From Deltaproteobacteria bacterium (GTDB lineage Bacteria > Myxococcota > B64-G9): DNA of 10,731 nucleotides. Location of the stretch: NCBI GenBank assembly GCA_003647095.1, contig QMME01000114.1, forward strand, positions 1 to 10,731. Reading direction: 5' to 3'. This document shows positions 1 through 6,572 of the stretch, in pieces. The position numbers and the translations under genes were made by a program. Positions within the stretch are counted from its first letter, which is position 1, and every line of letters starts with the position of its first letter. The notes beneath the pieces are model-generated. The model saw only the letters and a list, made by a program, of their open reading frames with translations, had not been told where the DNA came from and made no database searches.

Positions 1-420
1 CTGTTGCTGGGTGCCACGGTGCTGCTGTCGCGTGGTGGCACTGCGGACATCGGGCAGGTGGAGAGGGTCGCCGGTATATGGCGCCAGATTGGCATGAGTA
101 CCGAAATACTGGACGGGCCCGACTTCGAGCAAGTCGTGGCCGCCAGCCGGTATCTGCCGGACATGGTGCTGCAGATGTTTAAGGTAATGCATGAGGATAT
201 TGGAGTATCATACGATAATAACGCGACATTATCTGGGAAGATGTTGTCCTGGGCCCGCATTCGTGCCGACCTGTCCGAGCCCGCCCGGCAGCTATACGCT
301 GCCCAGCTGGGCAGGTTGCTGGGTTCCCTGGCGAGTCGCCTGCAGCAACAGCTGGCCGGCATGGGGATGTCGACGGGCACGGCGGGGGCTGGTGAAGAAG
401 GAGACGGCGGCAATGGCTGA
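1..420 (+). CDS. Prephenate dehydrogenase-like protein, C-terminal part (5' end outside window)
   Basis: An open frame enters from the left edge and ends at TGA 418-420, giving 139 visible codons; the true start is upstream. The fragment resembles the all-helical C-terminal domain of TyrA-type prephenate/arogenate dehydrogenases, which make the tyrosine precursor. It has a short beta-strand with GATVLLS, a helix ending in WRQIG, then DFEQVVAASRYLPDMV, which sits where TyrA has HD.V.A.SHLPH. A distal helix follows, around WARIRADLSEPARQLY, like the TyrA segment R.A..dP.ly..I. The SHLPH histidines are replaced (SRYLPD), so this is a divergent member or a relative such as another 6PGDH-fold dehydrogenase (ProC-like). 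The N-terminal NAD-binding domain cannot be seen. It overlaps cmk by 8 bases, implying translational coupling, and an aromatic-pathway gene is expected beside cmk in related genomes. The family call is tentative. Confidence 0.5.
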   Translation: MLLGATVLLSRGGTADIGQVERVAGIWRQIGMSTEILDGPDFEQVVAASRYLPDMVLQMFKVMHEDIGVSYDNNATLSGKMLSWARIRADLSEPARQLYAAQLGRLLGSLASRLQQQLAGMGMSTGTAGAGEEGDGGNG

Positions 421-1087
421 TCCCCTGGTTGTGGCCATCGACGGTCCGGTTGGCTCCGGCAAGACCACGGTGGCCAGGATGGTGGCAGAGCGCCTGGGCT
501 TTTCCCTGGTGGATACCGGGGCCATATATCGTTGCCTGGCGCTGCAGGCCCGGCGTCGGGGAGTGGACTGGGACGACGTCGAGGGCCTGGTGCAGTTGGC
601 CGGGCAGTTGGAAATCGAGTTCGTCACCGCTCCCGAGAAACAGCTGGTCATGTGCAACGGCGAGGACGTCAGCGAAGCCATTCGCCTGCCCGATATTTCC
701 CAGGGAGCGTCGGTGGTGTCCGCTCATCCCCGGGTCAGGCAGTCGCTGTTGGAGCTGCAGCGGCGCCTGGCGGCTCGCGGCGGGGTAGTCATGGAAGGGC
801 GCGACATCGGCACCGTGGTTTGGCCCAAGGCGCGGCTGAAGGCCTTCTTGCAGGCACCCGACGAGGTTCGGGCCCGGCGTCGCTTTGCCGAACTGCAGGA
901 GAAAGGGGTGGACACCGACTACGCCGCCACCCTGGAACAGCTGCGCCAGCGTGACCAGCGTGACCGCAACAGGACCGTGGCTCCCCTGAAACCCGCCCCG
1001 GATGCCGTGATCATCGACACCAGCGACATGACGGCCCGCCAGGTGGCCGCGCGGATCGTGTCCCTGGTCGAATCGCGGCGGAAGTGA
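413..1087 (+). CDS. cmk: Cytidylate kinase (CMP/dCMP kinase)
   Basis: Cytosolic enzyme that phosphorylates CMP and dCMP to the diphosphates with ATP, recycling pyrimidine nucleotides. The product is 224 residues, normal for bacterial Cmk. Visible motifs are the P-loop GPVGSGKTT (residues 11-19), the CMP-site DTGAIYR (34-40), EGRDIGTVV (128-136) with the substrate-binding Arg130/Asp131, a lid-type arginine cluster RARRRF, and the C-terminal RDQRDRNRTVAPL followed by DAVIIDTS. The start is ATG 413 because the homologous N-terminus (MADPLVVAIDGP) begins there and AAGGAG at 398-403 lies 9 bases upstream. The frame stays open further upstream to an ATG at 191, but that extension runs through the preceding gene and has no family counterpart. 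The stop overlaps the start of ispH (TGATG), so cmk and ispH are probably translated as a coupled pair. Confidence 0.97.
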   Translation: MADPLVVAIDGPVGSGKTTVARMVAERLGFSLVDTGAIYRCLALQARRRGVDWDDVEGLVQLAGQLEIEFVTAPEKQLVMCNGEDVSEAIRLPDISQGASVVSAHPRVRQSLLELQRRLAARGGVVMEGRDIGTVVWPKARLKAFLQAPDEVRARRRFAELQEKGVDTDYAATLEQLRQRDQRDRNRTVAPLKPAPDAVIIDTSDMTARQVAARIVSLVESRRK

Positions 1088-1923
1088 TGGAAGTACTGGT
1101 CAGTTCCCATGCCGGGCTGTGCTTCGGCGTACGCCGTGCCACCCGCCTGGCCATGGAGGTCCGGAAAAACCACCCGGGTCCCGTCTACACCCTGGGGCCA
1201 CTCATGCACAATCCCCAGGAAGTCGAGCGGCTGGCCGGGCTGGGCATCGTTCAACGGCAGAGCATCGACCAGTGCGTGGGCGGCAAGACCCTCTTGCGCA
1301 CCCATGGCATTCCCAGGCGGCAGCTGCAGCTGGCAACCCGGCTGGGGATCGACCTGGTAGACGCCGTCTGCCCGCGGGTGGCGGTGGTGAGAAGGTACAT
1401 CGTGGACTTCGGCCGGCGTGGTTACCAGGTGGTACTGGTGGGCGATCGGGGTCATCCCGAGGTGGAGGCGTTGCAGAGCTATGCCCCGGGCGAGGTGTTC
1501 GTGGCCTCGCTACCCGGCGACCTGGAAAGGGTTGCCGGCGACAGGCCCCTGGTGGTGCTGGCGCAGACCACCCAGGCCCGGGAGGTGTTCGATGCCGTCG
1601 TGTCCGCGTGCCGCCGGCGCGTGCCGCAGGCGGAGAGCATCTGCACCATCTGCCAGGACGCCGGGTTGCGCCAGGTCGAGGGGCGGCAGCTGGCCGCGCG
1701 CGCGGACCTGATGCTGGTGGTGGGGGGGCGCATCAGTGCCAACACGGCGCGGCTGGCCGAGATCTGCCGGCGGGTGCAGCCGCGCACCCACCACATCGAG
1801 ACCGCCGCGGAACTGGAAACAATAGATTTTACCGGGGTAAAGACCGTGGGCCTGACCTCCGGAGCCTCCACTCCCACCTGGATAATCGAACAGGTGAGAC
1901 AGCGCTTGTCGCTTTTCCGCTAA
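1087..1923 (+). CDS. ispH: 4-hydroxy-3-methylbut-2-enyl diphosphate reductase
   Basis: IspH (LytB) carries out the last MEP-pathway step, reducing HMBPP to IPP and DMAPP with an iron-sulfur cluster in the cytosol. The 278-residue product keeps the three cluster cysteines, Cys12 (LCFGV), Cys95 (DAVCP) and Cys189 (TICQ). It also keeps His41 (HNP), His73 (THG), His123 and Glu125 (GHPEVE), the Thr pair 161-162 (AQTT), Ser217 and Asn219 (ISANT), and Ser261 (SGAS). Two motifs depart from the common form: the usual ATxxRQ after the third cysteine is QDAGLRQ, and SSN is SAN. ATG 1087 shares one base with the cmk stop. A GTG one codon earlier (1084) is possible but less likely. No clear Shine-Dalgarno is seen, which fits coupling to cmk. 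The product ends shortly after the last core helix, without the C-terminal extension of E. coli IspH. Confidence 0.95.
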   Translation: MEVLVSSHAGLCFGVRRATRLAMEVRKNHPGPVYTLGPLMHNPQEVERLAGLGIVQRQSIDQCVGGKTLLRTHGIPRRQLQLATRLGIDLVDAVCPRVAVVRRYIVDFGRRGYQVVLVGDRGHPEVEALQSYAPGEVFVASLPGDLERVAGDRPLVVLAQTTQAREVFDAVVSACRRRVPQAESICTICQDAGLRQVEGRQLAARADLMLVVGGRISANTARLAEICRRVQPRTHHIETAAELETIDFTGVKTVGLTSGASTPTWIIEQVRQRLSLFR

Positions 1924-1966
1924 TGCCGCCTGGTAGTCCAACAACCCATTGTGCCAGAGAAAATCA

Positions 1967-1995
1967 TTGACAGCCTGTTTCAAAATCTGTATGGT
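1967..1995 (+). promoter_or_regulatory. Predicted sigma70 promoter for rpsA
   Basis: A consensus -35 hexamer TTGACA (1967-1972) is followed after exactly 17 bases by TATGGT (1990-1995), which matches four of six -10 positions. The surrounding spacer (GCCTGTTTCAAAATCTG) is AT-richer than the neighbourhood. Transcription would be expected to start near 2002, leaving a leader of about 67 bases before rpsA. This is the only sizeable non-coding gap in the window, as expected where the ribosomal protein S1 gene begins its own transcript. It is prediction by pattern only. Confidence 0.7.
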
Positions 1996-2049
1996 TCCCC
2001 CGCTTTTGCCCGATGTGGCGGTGACTTATTAACTCTAACGGGGGAGCCA
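1992..2049 (+). promoter_or_regulatory. Imperfect inverted repeat in the rpsA upstream region
   Basis: TGGTTCCCCCG (1992-2002) can pair with CGGGGGAGCCA (2039-2049): eleven pairs including one G-U, around a 36-base loop that contains the AT-rich CTTATTAACTCTAA. No T-run follows, so it is not a standard intrinsic terminator. The left arm overlaps the predicted -10 element. A transcript starting near 2002 would therefore lack most of the left arm, and only read-through RNA from ispH would fold it fully. The right arm ends 8 bases before the rpsA AGGA. It could be a leader structure acting on rpsA translation, a DNA-level site, or chance in GC-rich sequence. Confidence 0.4.
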
Positions 2050-2068
2050 AGGAGCGTAGGAAGACAAC

Positions 2069-3931
2069 ATGGTGGAGAACGAAACCAAGGATATCCCGGT
2101 GAAGCAGAACGACAAACCGGCGGCGGAAGGCGAAGAGAGCTTCGCGGCCATGTTCGAGGCCAGCATCAAGGACAAGGAATTACGGGAAGGCGAGATCGTA
2201 CATGGCAAGGTCATACAGTTGCTGGGCGATCATGTAGTGGTCGACATTGGATACAAGTCCGAAGGCACCATTCCCCTGGCGGAATTCGGCAAGGACGAAA
2301 ACGGCCAGCCCCGGGTTAAGGTCGGTGACGATGTCGATGTCCTGTTGGAGAGCTACGAGGATGACGAGGGATTGATCGTGCTTTCCAAGGAGAAGGCCGA
2401 CAAGCTCAAGGTCTGGGACAAGATCAGCGAGGCCTGCGAAAAGAACGAGCTGGTGGAAGGCACCATAGTTTCCCGGGTCAAGGGCGGGCTGAGCGTGGAC
2501 ATCGGTGTCAAGGCCTTCCTGCCCGGCAGCCAGGTGGACCTGCGCCCGGTACGCAACCTGGACAAGCTCATCGGCCAGAAATTCGAGTTCAAGATCATCA
2601 AGTTCAACAAGCGCCGGGGTAACATCGTGTTGAGCCGGCGGGTGTTGCTGGAGAAGGAGCGCGAGGTCCTCAAGGCCGAGACGTTGAAGAAGTTGAAGCC
2701 GGGCATCGTGCTGCCGGGTATCGTCAAGAATATCACCGAGTACGGAGCCTTCATAGACCTGGGAGGCATCGACGGCCTGCTGCACATCACCGACATGTCC
2801 TGGGGACGGGTCAACCATCCCAACGAGCTGTTCTCGGTAGGTGACGAGATCAACGTCATGGTGCTGAAGTTCGACGAGCAGGCCGAACGAGTGTCCCTGG
2901 GTCTCAAGCAGATCAACGAAGATCCCTGGACCCATGCCGAGGAGAAATACCAGGTGGGCGCCAAGGTGTCGGGCAAGGTGGTATCGCTCACCGATTACGG
3001 TGCCTTCGTGGAGCTGGAAGAGGGCATCGAGGGCCTGGTGCACGTGTCGGAAATGTCCTGGACCAAGCGCGTCAAGCATCCTTCGAAGATGGTGGCGGTG
3101 GGTGACGAGGTCGAGGCCATCGTGCTCGACATCGACGCGGCCAACAAGCGTATCTCCCTGGGAATGAAGCAGGTCGAGCCCAATCCCTGGACGGTCATCG
3201 AGGAAAAGTACCCGGTGGGTTCGGTCATCCGCGGGCGCATTCGCAACATCACCGACTTCGGCGTTTTCATCGGCATCGAGGACGGCATCGACGGGCTGGT
3301 GCACATTTCCGACATTTCCTGGACCCAGCGTATCAAGCATCCCAGCCAGCTGTACAAGAAAGGTGACGAGGTCGAGGCGGTGGTGCTGCACATCGACCCT
3401 GAGAACGAACGCTTCTCCCTGGGCATCAAGCAACTGAGCGAGGATCCCTGGAGCAAGATTCCCGAGAAGTATCCTCCGGGAACCAGGATCAAGGGCAAGG
3501 TCATCAAGGTCACCGAGTTCGGTGCCTTCGTGGAAATCGAGAAGGGTATCGAGGGCTTGATTCACATCTCCGAGCTCAGCCAGGAACGGGTCGAGGATCC
3601 CCGCCAGGTGGTCAAGGAAGGTGACGAGATCGAGGTCATGGTGCTTGATGTCGATCCGGAAGAACGGCGCATTGCCCTCAGCGTCAAGAGCCTGCAGCTG
3701 GCCCGCGACGATGGCTACCAGCAGTACCTCATGCGCCAGGGAGAAGGCCGGGTCTCTTTGGGCGAGGCGCTGGCCTCGGCCGGTATCGAGGTCGGCAACC
3801 TGTCAGAGGAGCAGAAGGCCGCAGAGGAAAAGGCCCGGCAACAGGATGCCGAGGGCCAGCAGGAAGAGCAGGCGGCCGAACAGGGTGACGGCAATGATAC
3901 CGCCAATCCGGAAGATGGTTCCCAGGAATAG
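2069..3931 (+). CDS. rpsA: Ribosomal protein S1 (six S1 domains)
   Basis: S1 binds the 30S subunit and mRNA leaders, helping structured or weak-SD messages load and unfold. The 620-residue product has six OB-fold S1 repeats at about residues 40-107, 128-191, 212-280, 296-367, 383-454 and 470-541. The first two are the divergent ribosome-binding type. Repeats 3-6 are strongly alike, each with a core like TDYGAFVELEEGIEGLVHVS followed by VGDEV and a RISLG-type end. An acidic, Gln/Glu/Ala-rich tail follows from about 575, likely disordered. ATG 2069 has AGGA at 2058-2061, 7 bases upstream, and the start gives a short polar leader before the first repeat. Length and domain count suit a proteobacterial-type full S1 rather than the short four-domain form. 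It is preceded by its own predicted promoter and followed 27 bases later by ihfB, an arrangement shared with E. coli. Confidence 0.98.
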   Translation: MVENETKDIPVKQNDKPAAEGEESFAAMFEASIKDKELREGEIVHGKVIQLLGDHVVVDIGYKSEGTIPLAEFGKDENGQPRVKVGDDVDVLLESYEDDEGLIVLSKEKADKLKVWDKISEACEKNELVEGTIVSRVKGGLSVDIGVKAFLPGSQVDLRPVRNLDKLIGQKFEFKIIKFNKRRGNIVLSRRVLLEKEREVLKAETLKKLKPGIVLPGIVKNITEYGAFIDLGGIDGLLHITDMSWGRVNHPNELFSVGDEINVMVLKFDEQAERVSLGLKQINEDPWTHAEEKYQVGAKVSGKVVSLTDYGAFVELEEGIEGLVHVSEMSWTKRVKHPSKMVAVGDEVEAIVLDIDAANKRISLGMKQVEPNPWTVIEEKYPVGSVIRGRIRNITDFGVFIGIEDGIDGLVHISDISWTQRIKHPSQLYKKGDEVEAVVLHIDPENERFSLGIKQLSEDPWSKIPEKYPPGTRIKGKVIKVTEFGAFVEIEKGIEGLIHISELSQERVEDPRQVVKEGDEIEVMVLDVDPEERRIALSVKSLQLARDDGYQQYLMRQGEGRVSLGEALASAGIEVGNLSEEQKAAEEKARQQDAEGQQEEQAAEQGDGNDTANPEDGSQE

Positions 3932-3943
3932 AAGTGCCCAGAG

Positions 3944-3950
3944 AAAGGAG
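3944..3950 (+). promoter_or_regulatory. Ribosome binding site deciding the GTG start of ihfB
   Basis: AAAGGAG ends 8 bases before GTG 3959. No in-frame ATG exists near the expected N-terminus, so this strong site fixes the non-ATG start. Confidence 0.8.
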
Positions 3951-3958
3951 TACCGGCC

Positions 3959-4264
3959 GTGACCAAGAGCCAGCTGATCGAGACGGTGGCAACGAAGTTG
4001 ACCAGTATTCCCAAGAAGGAAGTCGAGATCGCAGTGGACACCATCTTCAGCTGCATGACCGACGCGCTGGTCCGCGATGAACGTATCGAGATCAGGGGCT
4101 TTGGCAGTTTCGTGGCCAAGACCCGGGAGGCCCGCGAAGGCCGCAATCCCAAGACCGGCGAAAAGGTTTTCGTGCCTCGCAAGCGCACCCCCTTCTTCAC
4201 CGTGGGCAAGGAACTCAAGGAGCGGGTCAACGGCAAGCGGCTCAGCACGCCGACCACCACCTGA
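3959..4264 (+). CDS. ihfB: Integration host factor subunit beta (HU/IHF family)
   Basis: Small nucleoid-associated DNA-bending protein, expected to pair with an IHF alpha encoded elsewhere and to help recombination, replication and sigma54-type transcription. The 101-residue product starts MTKSQLIE, as in IHF beta, and carries the family signature ERIEIRGFGSF (41-51). This includes Glu44 and Arg46, which in E. coli IHF beta take part in sequence-specific contacts. GRNPKTG (61-67) holds the DNA-intercalating Pro64 at the tip of the beta arm, and PFFTVGKELKERVN closes the domain. A short Ser/Thr-rich tail follows. The start is GTG, backed by AAAGGAG upstream. It sits 27 bases after rpsA with no terminator between, so the two are probably co-transcribed, as in E. 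coli. An HU-like homodimer role cannot be excluded, but the N-terminus and ERIEIRG favour the beta subunit. Confidence 0.92.
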   Translation: MTKSQLIETVATKLTSIPKKEVEIAVDTIFSCMTDALVRDERIEIRGFGSFVAKTREAREGRNPKTGEKVFVPRKRTPFFTVGKELKERVNGKRLSTPTTT

Positions 4265-4290
4265 AGGCTGCCCGCCGGGAACAGCAGCGC

Positions 4291-4767
4291 ATGAAACATC
4301 TCTGGGCACCGTGGCGCACGCAGTACATTCTTGGGCCGCGGGAGCCGGGTTGCGTCTTCTGCTTCGAACCGGACCAAGACGACGAGCGCCACGTGCTGGT
4401 CAGGAGCAGCAGCGCTTTCGTCATCATGAACAAGTACCCGTACAGCAATGGCCACCTGCTGGTGGTGCCCCGGCGTCACGTGGCCCGACCCTGGCAGTTG
4501 CCCGCGGAGGAATACCGGCAACTGTGTTCCCTGTTGCTCGAGAGCATGCAGGTGGTGCAGCAGGCGCTGCAGCCTCACGGCATGAACGTGGGCATGAACA
4601 TGGGGCAGGTGGCCGGTGCCGGGGTGGACGAGCACATGCATTTCCACATAGTGCCGCGCTGGTCCGGTGACCACAACTACATGTCGGTCCTGGGCGAGGT
4701 ACGGGTAATCAACCAGCACCTGGAAGAGACCTGGCGTTTGCTCAAGCAGGCCTTCGAGCGGGGCTGA
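4291..4767 (+). CDS. HIT-family protein, Ap4A phosphorylase/hydrolase-like
   Basis: Histidine-triad proteins bind nucleotides and cleave the alpha phosphate of dinucleotides such as Ap4A or of nucleoside phosphoramidates. The 158-residue protein opens with the subfamily N-terminus LWAPWRTQYI, then a CVFC zinc-type pair (Cys21, Cys24), NKYPYSNGHLLVVPRRHV (47-64), and GMNVGMNMGQVAGAGVDEH leading into HMHFHIVPRW. The triad is His115, His117 and His119, with His117 the expected nucleophile. This layout (LWAPWR, CxxC, AGAG before the triad, PRW-GD-NYM after) matches the long HIT subgroup that includes mycobacterial Ap4A phosphorylase. ATG 4291 fits the family start; only a weak GGGA lies upstream. 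It is 26 bases from ihfB and 7 bases from ychF, so it is likely part of the rpsA transcript. The actual substrate is not shown by sequence. Confidence 0.93.
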   Translation: MKHLWAPWRTQYILGPREPGCVFCFEPDQDDERHVLVRSSSAFVIMNKYPYSNGHLLVVPRRHVARPWQLPAEEYRQLCSLLLESMQVVQQALQPHGMNVGMNMGQVAGAGVDEHMHFHIVPRWSGDHNYMSVLGEVRVINQHLEETWRLLKQAFERG

Positions 4768-4774
4768 GCAAACC

Positions 4775-5875
4775 ATGGGATTTTCCTGCGGACTGGTCGG
4801 CCTGCCCAATGCCGGCAAGACCACCTTGTTCAACGCCCTGACCGGGGCCCGGGCCGCGGCTGCCGCCTATCCCTTCTGCACGGTGGAGCCCAACCACGGT
4901 ATGGTGGCGGTGGCCGATGAACGCCTGCAGGCGGTAGCCCGGGTAGTGGCTCCCGAAAAGGTGACACCCACGACCCTGGAGTTCGTCGACATCGCTGGCC
5001 TGGTCAAGGGAGCGGCCCAGGGAGAGGGACTGGGCAACCAGTTCCTGGGACACATCCAGGCGGTTGATGCCATCGCCCAGGTGGTACGTTGCTTCAGCGA
5101 CGACAACGTCAGCCATCCTCACCAGCGGCTGGATCCCGTGGGCGACCTGGAAGTGGTACAGACGGAACTGCTGCTGCGGGATCACGAGGTGGTTACCCGC
5201 CGGCTGGATCGCCAGCGCAAGGTGGCACGGGGAGGGGAGCGGGCCGCGGCCGAGGAGGTGGCCGTCCTGGAGCAGGTGGAGCAGGCGCTGGCACGGGGGC
5301 AGGCGGTTCGCCGGCTGCAACTGGACGAGGCCGCCGCTGAACGACTCCGGCCGTTGTCGTTGCTGACGGCCAAGCCGGTGTTCTACGTGGCCAGCATCTC
5401 CGACGACCAGCTCGCCGCCGGCGACGAGCATCCCCTGCTGGGGCCGTTGCGATCCTGGTGTCGCCAGGCCGGCGGTGAACTGGTCGAGATCAGCGCGCGC
5501 ACCGAAAGCGAACTCAACGAACTCGAGCCAGCCGAGCGGATCGAGTTCATGAAGGAGCTGGGCATCGTCACCGGGGGGGTCCAGCAGGTAGTGGAGACCG
5601 GCTACCGGGTTCTCGGGTTGCTGACCTTCTTCACCACCGCCGGGGTGGAAGTGCGGGCCTGGACGGTGCCGCGGGGGACCCGCGCCGAGCAGGCGGCCGG
5701 CAAGATCCACAAAGACATGCAGCGGGGTTTCATTCGCGCGGAGGTGATCCCCTGGCGGCAGCTGGTGGAGCAGGGAGGGGAGCAGGCGGCGCGCGAACGG
5801 GGTCTGATCCGGCTCGAGGGCCGCGACTACCTGGTGGAGGACGGCGACGTCATCCGCTTCCGGTTCAAGGTATGA
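4775..5875 (+). CDS. ychF: YchF/OLA1-family P-loop ATPase
   Basis: YchF is an Obg-related ATPase, cytosolic and ribosome-associated, linked to translation and oxidative-stress response. The 366-residue product has G1 GLPNAGKTT (9-17), the G3-like DIAGLVKGA starting at Asp72, a coiled-coil helical insert around residues 125-190 rich in Arg/Glu/Ala, and a C-terminal TGS-type domain ending in GKDYLV-like and DGDVIRFRFKV sequences. Length is typical. Two differences stand out. G1 is NAGKTT rather than NVGKST. The base-specificity motif, usually NxxE in YchF, reads SISD at 207-210, so the asparagine and glutamate that set ATP preference are both replaced. The fold is otherwise intact, so it is unlikely to be a pseudogene. 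ATG 4775 lies 7 bases after the HIT gene without a clear Shine-Dalgarno. The stop overlaps the next start by 4 bases (ATGA). Confidence 0.96.
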   Translation: MGFSCGLVGLPNAGKTTLFNALTGARAAAAAYPFCTVEPNHGMVAVADERLQAVARVVAPEKVTPTTLEFVDIAGLVKGAAQGEGLGNQFLGHIQAVDAIAQVVRCFSDDNVSHPHQRLDPVGDLEVVQTELLLRDHEVVTRRLDRQRKVARGGERAAAEEVAVLEQVEQALARGQAVRRLQLDEAAAERLRPLSLLTAKPVFYVASISDDQLAAGDEHPLLGPLRSWCRQAGGELVEISARTESELNELEPAERIEFMKELGIVTGGVQQVVETGYRVLGLLTFFTTAGVEVRAWTVPRGTRAEQAAGKIHKDMQRGFIRAEVIPWRQLVEQGGEQAARERGLIRLEGRDYLVEDGDVIRFRFKV

Positions 5876-6531
5876 GCACACCCGGCTCCGGCTTCCGGCC
5901 CATGCCCAGCGGCATTCGGGGCTTTTCGGCACCGCGCTGCCGGCGCTGCTGGATGCTGCTGGAAGACTGCTTCTGCGACCGGCTGCACCGGCTGGACAAC
6001 CGTACCCGGGTGATCCTCATCAGCCACTGGAAGGATGCCGGCCGTACTTCCAACAGCGGCCGGCTGCTGTGGTTGCTGCTGGACAATCTACAGGTGCGTT
6101 TCAGAAACCACCCGGGCGGCGACGATACCCTGGACGACCTGGCCTCGTTGCCCGGGGCCGCCCTGCTGTATCCCTCCCCCGGGGCCAGGGAGCTTTACCC
6201 GGGCGGGCCGGCCCCGGAGGTGCTGGTGGTGGTGGATGGAACCTGGCGGCAGGCCCGCCGCCTGGTGCAGCGGCACGCGGCGCTCGCGCACCTGCCCCGG
6301 GTGAAGCTGCCGCCGGGACCGCCCTCCAGCTACGCAGCCCGGCGCCAGAGCAGCCCCGAGCGCCTGTCCACGGCCGAATCGGTGGCCCGGGCCCTGGGCA
6401 TCCTGGAAGGCGAACATTTGCAGCAGGCCATCATGGAGCCCTTCCATGCCCTGGTGCGGGGCTGCCTGCGCGCCCGTGGGCGCCTGCCGGGCAACCGCCG
6501 CGGGGCGGGCAAAATTTCCGGCGGCGCTTGA
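5872..6531 (+). CDS. DTW-domain tRNA-uridine aminocarboxypropyltransferase
   Basis: DTW proteins (E. coli TapT/YfiP and relatives) transfer the 3-amino-3-carboxypropyl group of SAM to a tRNA uridine, forming acp3U. The 219-residue product shows the family order. A zinc-type cysteine cluster comes first (Cys23, Cys26, Cys33, Cys35), then ISHWKDAGRTSNSGRLL (50-66, family form HPxExxRxxNTGxL), then ALLYPSPGA, then the name-giving DGTW at 122-125 followed by RQA. LSTAESVARAL follows, matching the conserved sTxEA helix. HPxE is HWKD here, a conservative change at the acidic position. The tail after about 200 is basic (RARGRLPGNRRGAGK) and might help tRNA binding. The start ATG lies within the ychF stop (ATGA), so translation is probably coupled. 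The family is secure; the modified tRNA position is not. Confidence 0.87.
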   Translation: MSTPGSGFRPMPSGIRGFSAPRCRRCWMLLEDCFCDRLHRLDNRTRVILISHWKDAGRTSNSGRLLWLLLDNLQVRFRNHPGGDDTLDDLASLPGAALLYPSPGARELYPGGPAPEVLVVVDGTWRQARRLVQRHAALAHLPRVKLPPGPPSSYAARRQSSPERLSTAESVARALGILEGEHLQQAIMEPFHALVRGCLRARGRLPGNRRGAGKISGGA

Positions 6532-6555
6532 TTTCCATGATGCCGCGGGTATACT
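6528..6555 (+). promoter_or_regulatory. Possible sigma70 promoter for the lipoprotein/WYL gene group
   Basis: TTGATT (6528-6533) and TATACT (6550-6555), separated by 16 bases, match four and five consensus positions. The -35 overlaps the TGA of the DTW gene. A start site near 6562 would give a very short leader to ATG 6573. In a GC-rich genome such a pair at a gene boundary is suggestive but not proof. Confidence 0.45.
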
Positions 6556-6572
6556 CGGGACCGGTCGATTTC

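Noticed and set aside
191..412. N-terminal extension of cmk to an upstream ATG at 191
   Set aside because: It lies inside the preceding gene, has no Cmk homology and loses the strong AAGGAG placed before ATG 413.
1997..2044. Intrinsic terminator after ispH
   Set aside because: The stem has a 36-base loop and is followed by GCCAAGGAGC rather than a T-run; it is listed as an inverted repeat instead.
2180..3565. A 461-codon open frame on the minus strand opposite rpsA
   Set aside because: It mirrors the repetitive S1 domains on the other strand; its translation is low-complexity in Leu/Asp/His/Val with no family resemblance, and rpsA is certain.
3715..5932. Long minus-strand frames (372 and 396 codons) opposite ihfB, the HIT gene and ychF
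   Set aside because: They span several well-identified plus-strand genes and have no recognisable motif; GC-rich third positions keep antisense frames open.
6121..6215. GC-rich palindromic pieces (CCCGGGGCC-type) inside the DTW gene
   Set aside because: They are short, fall in coding sequence and are expected by chance at this base composition.
6069..6536. Extension of the lipoprotein frame back into the DTW gene
   Set aside because: The added Gly/Pro/Ala-rich segment is an out-of-frame reading of the DTW gene and would bury the signal peptide in the middle of the protein.
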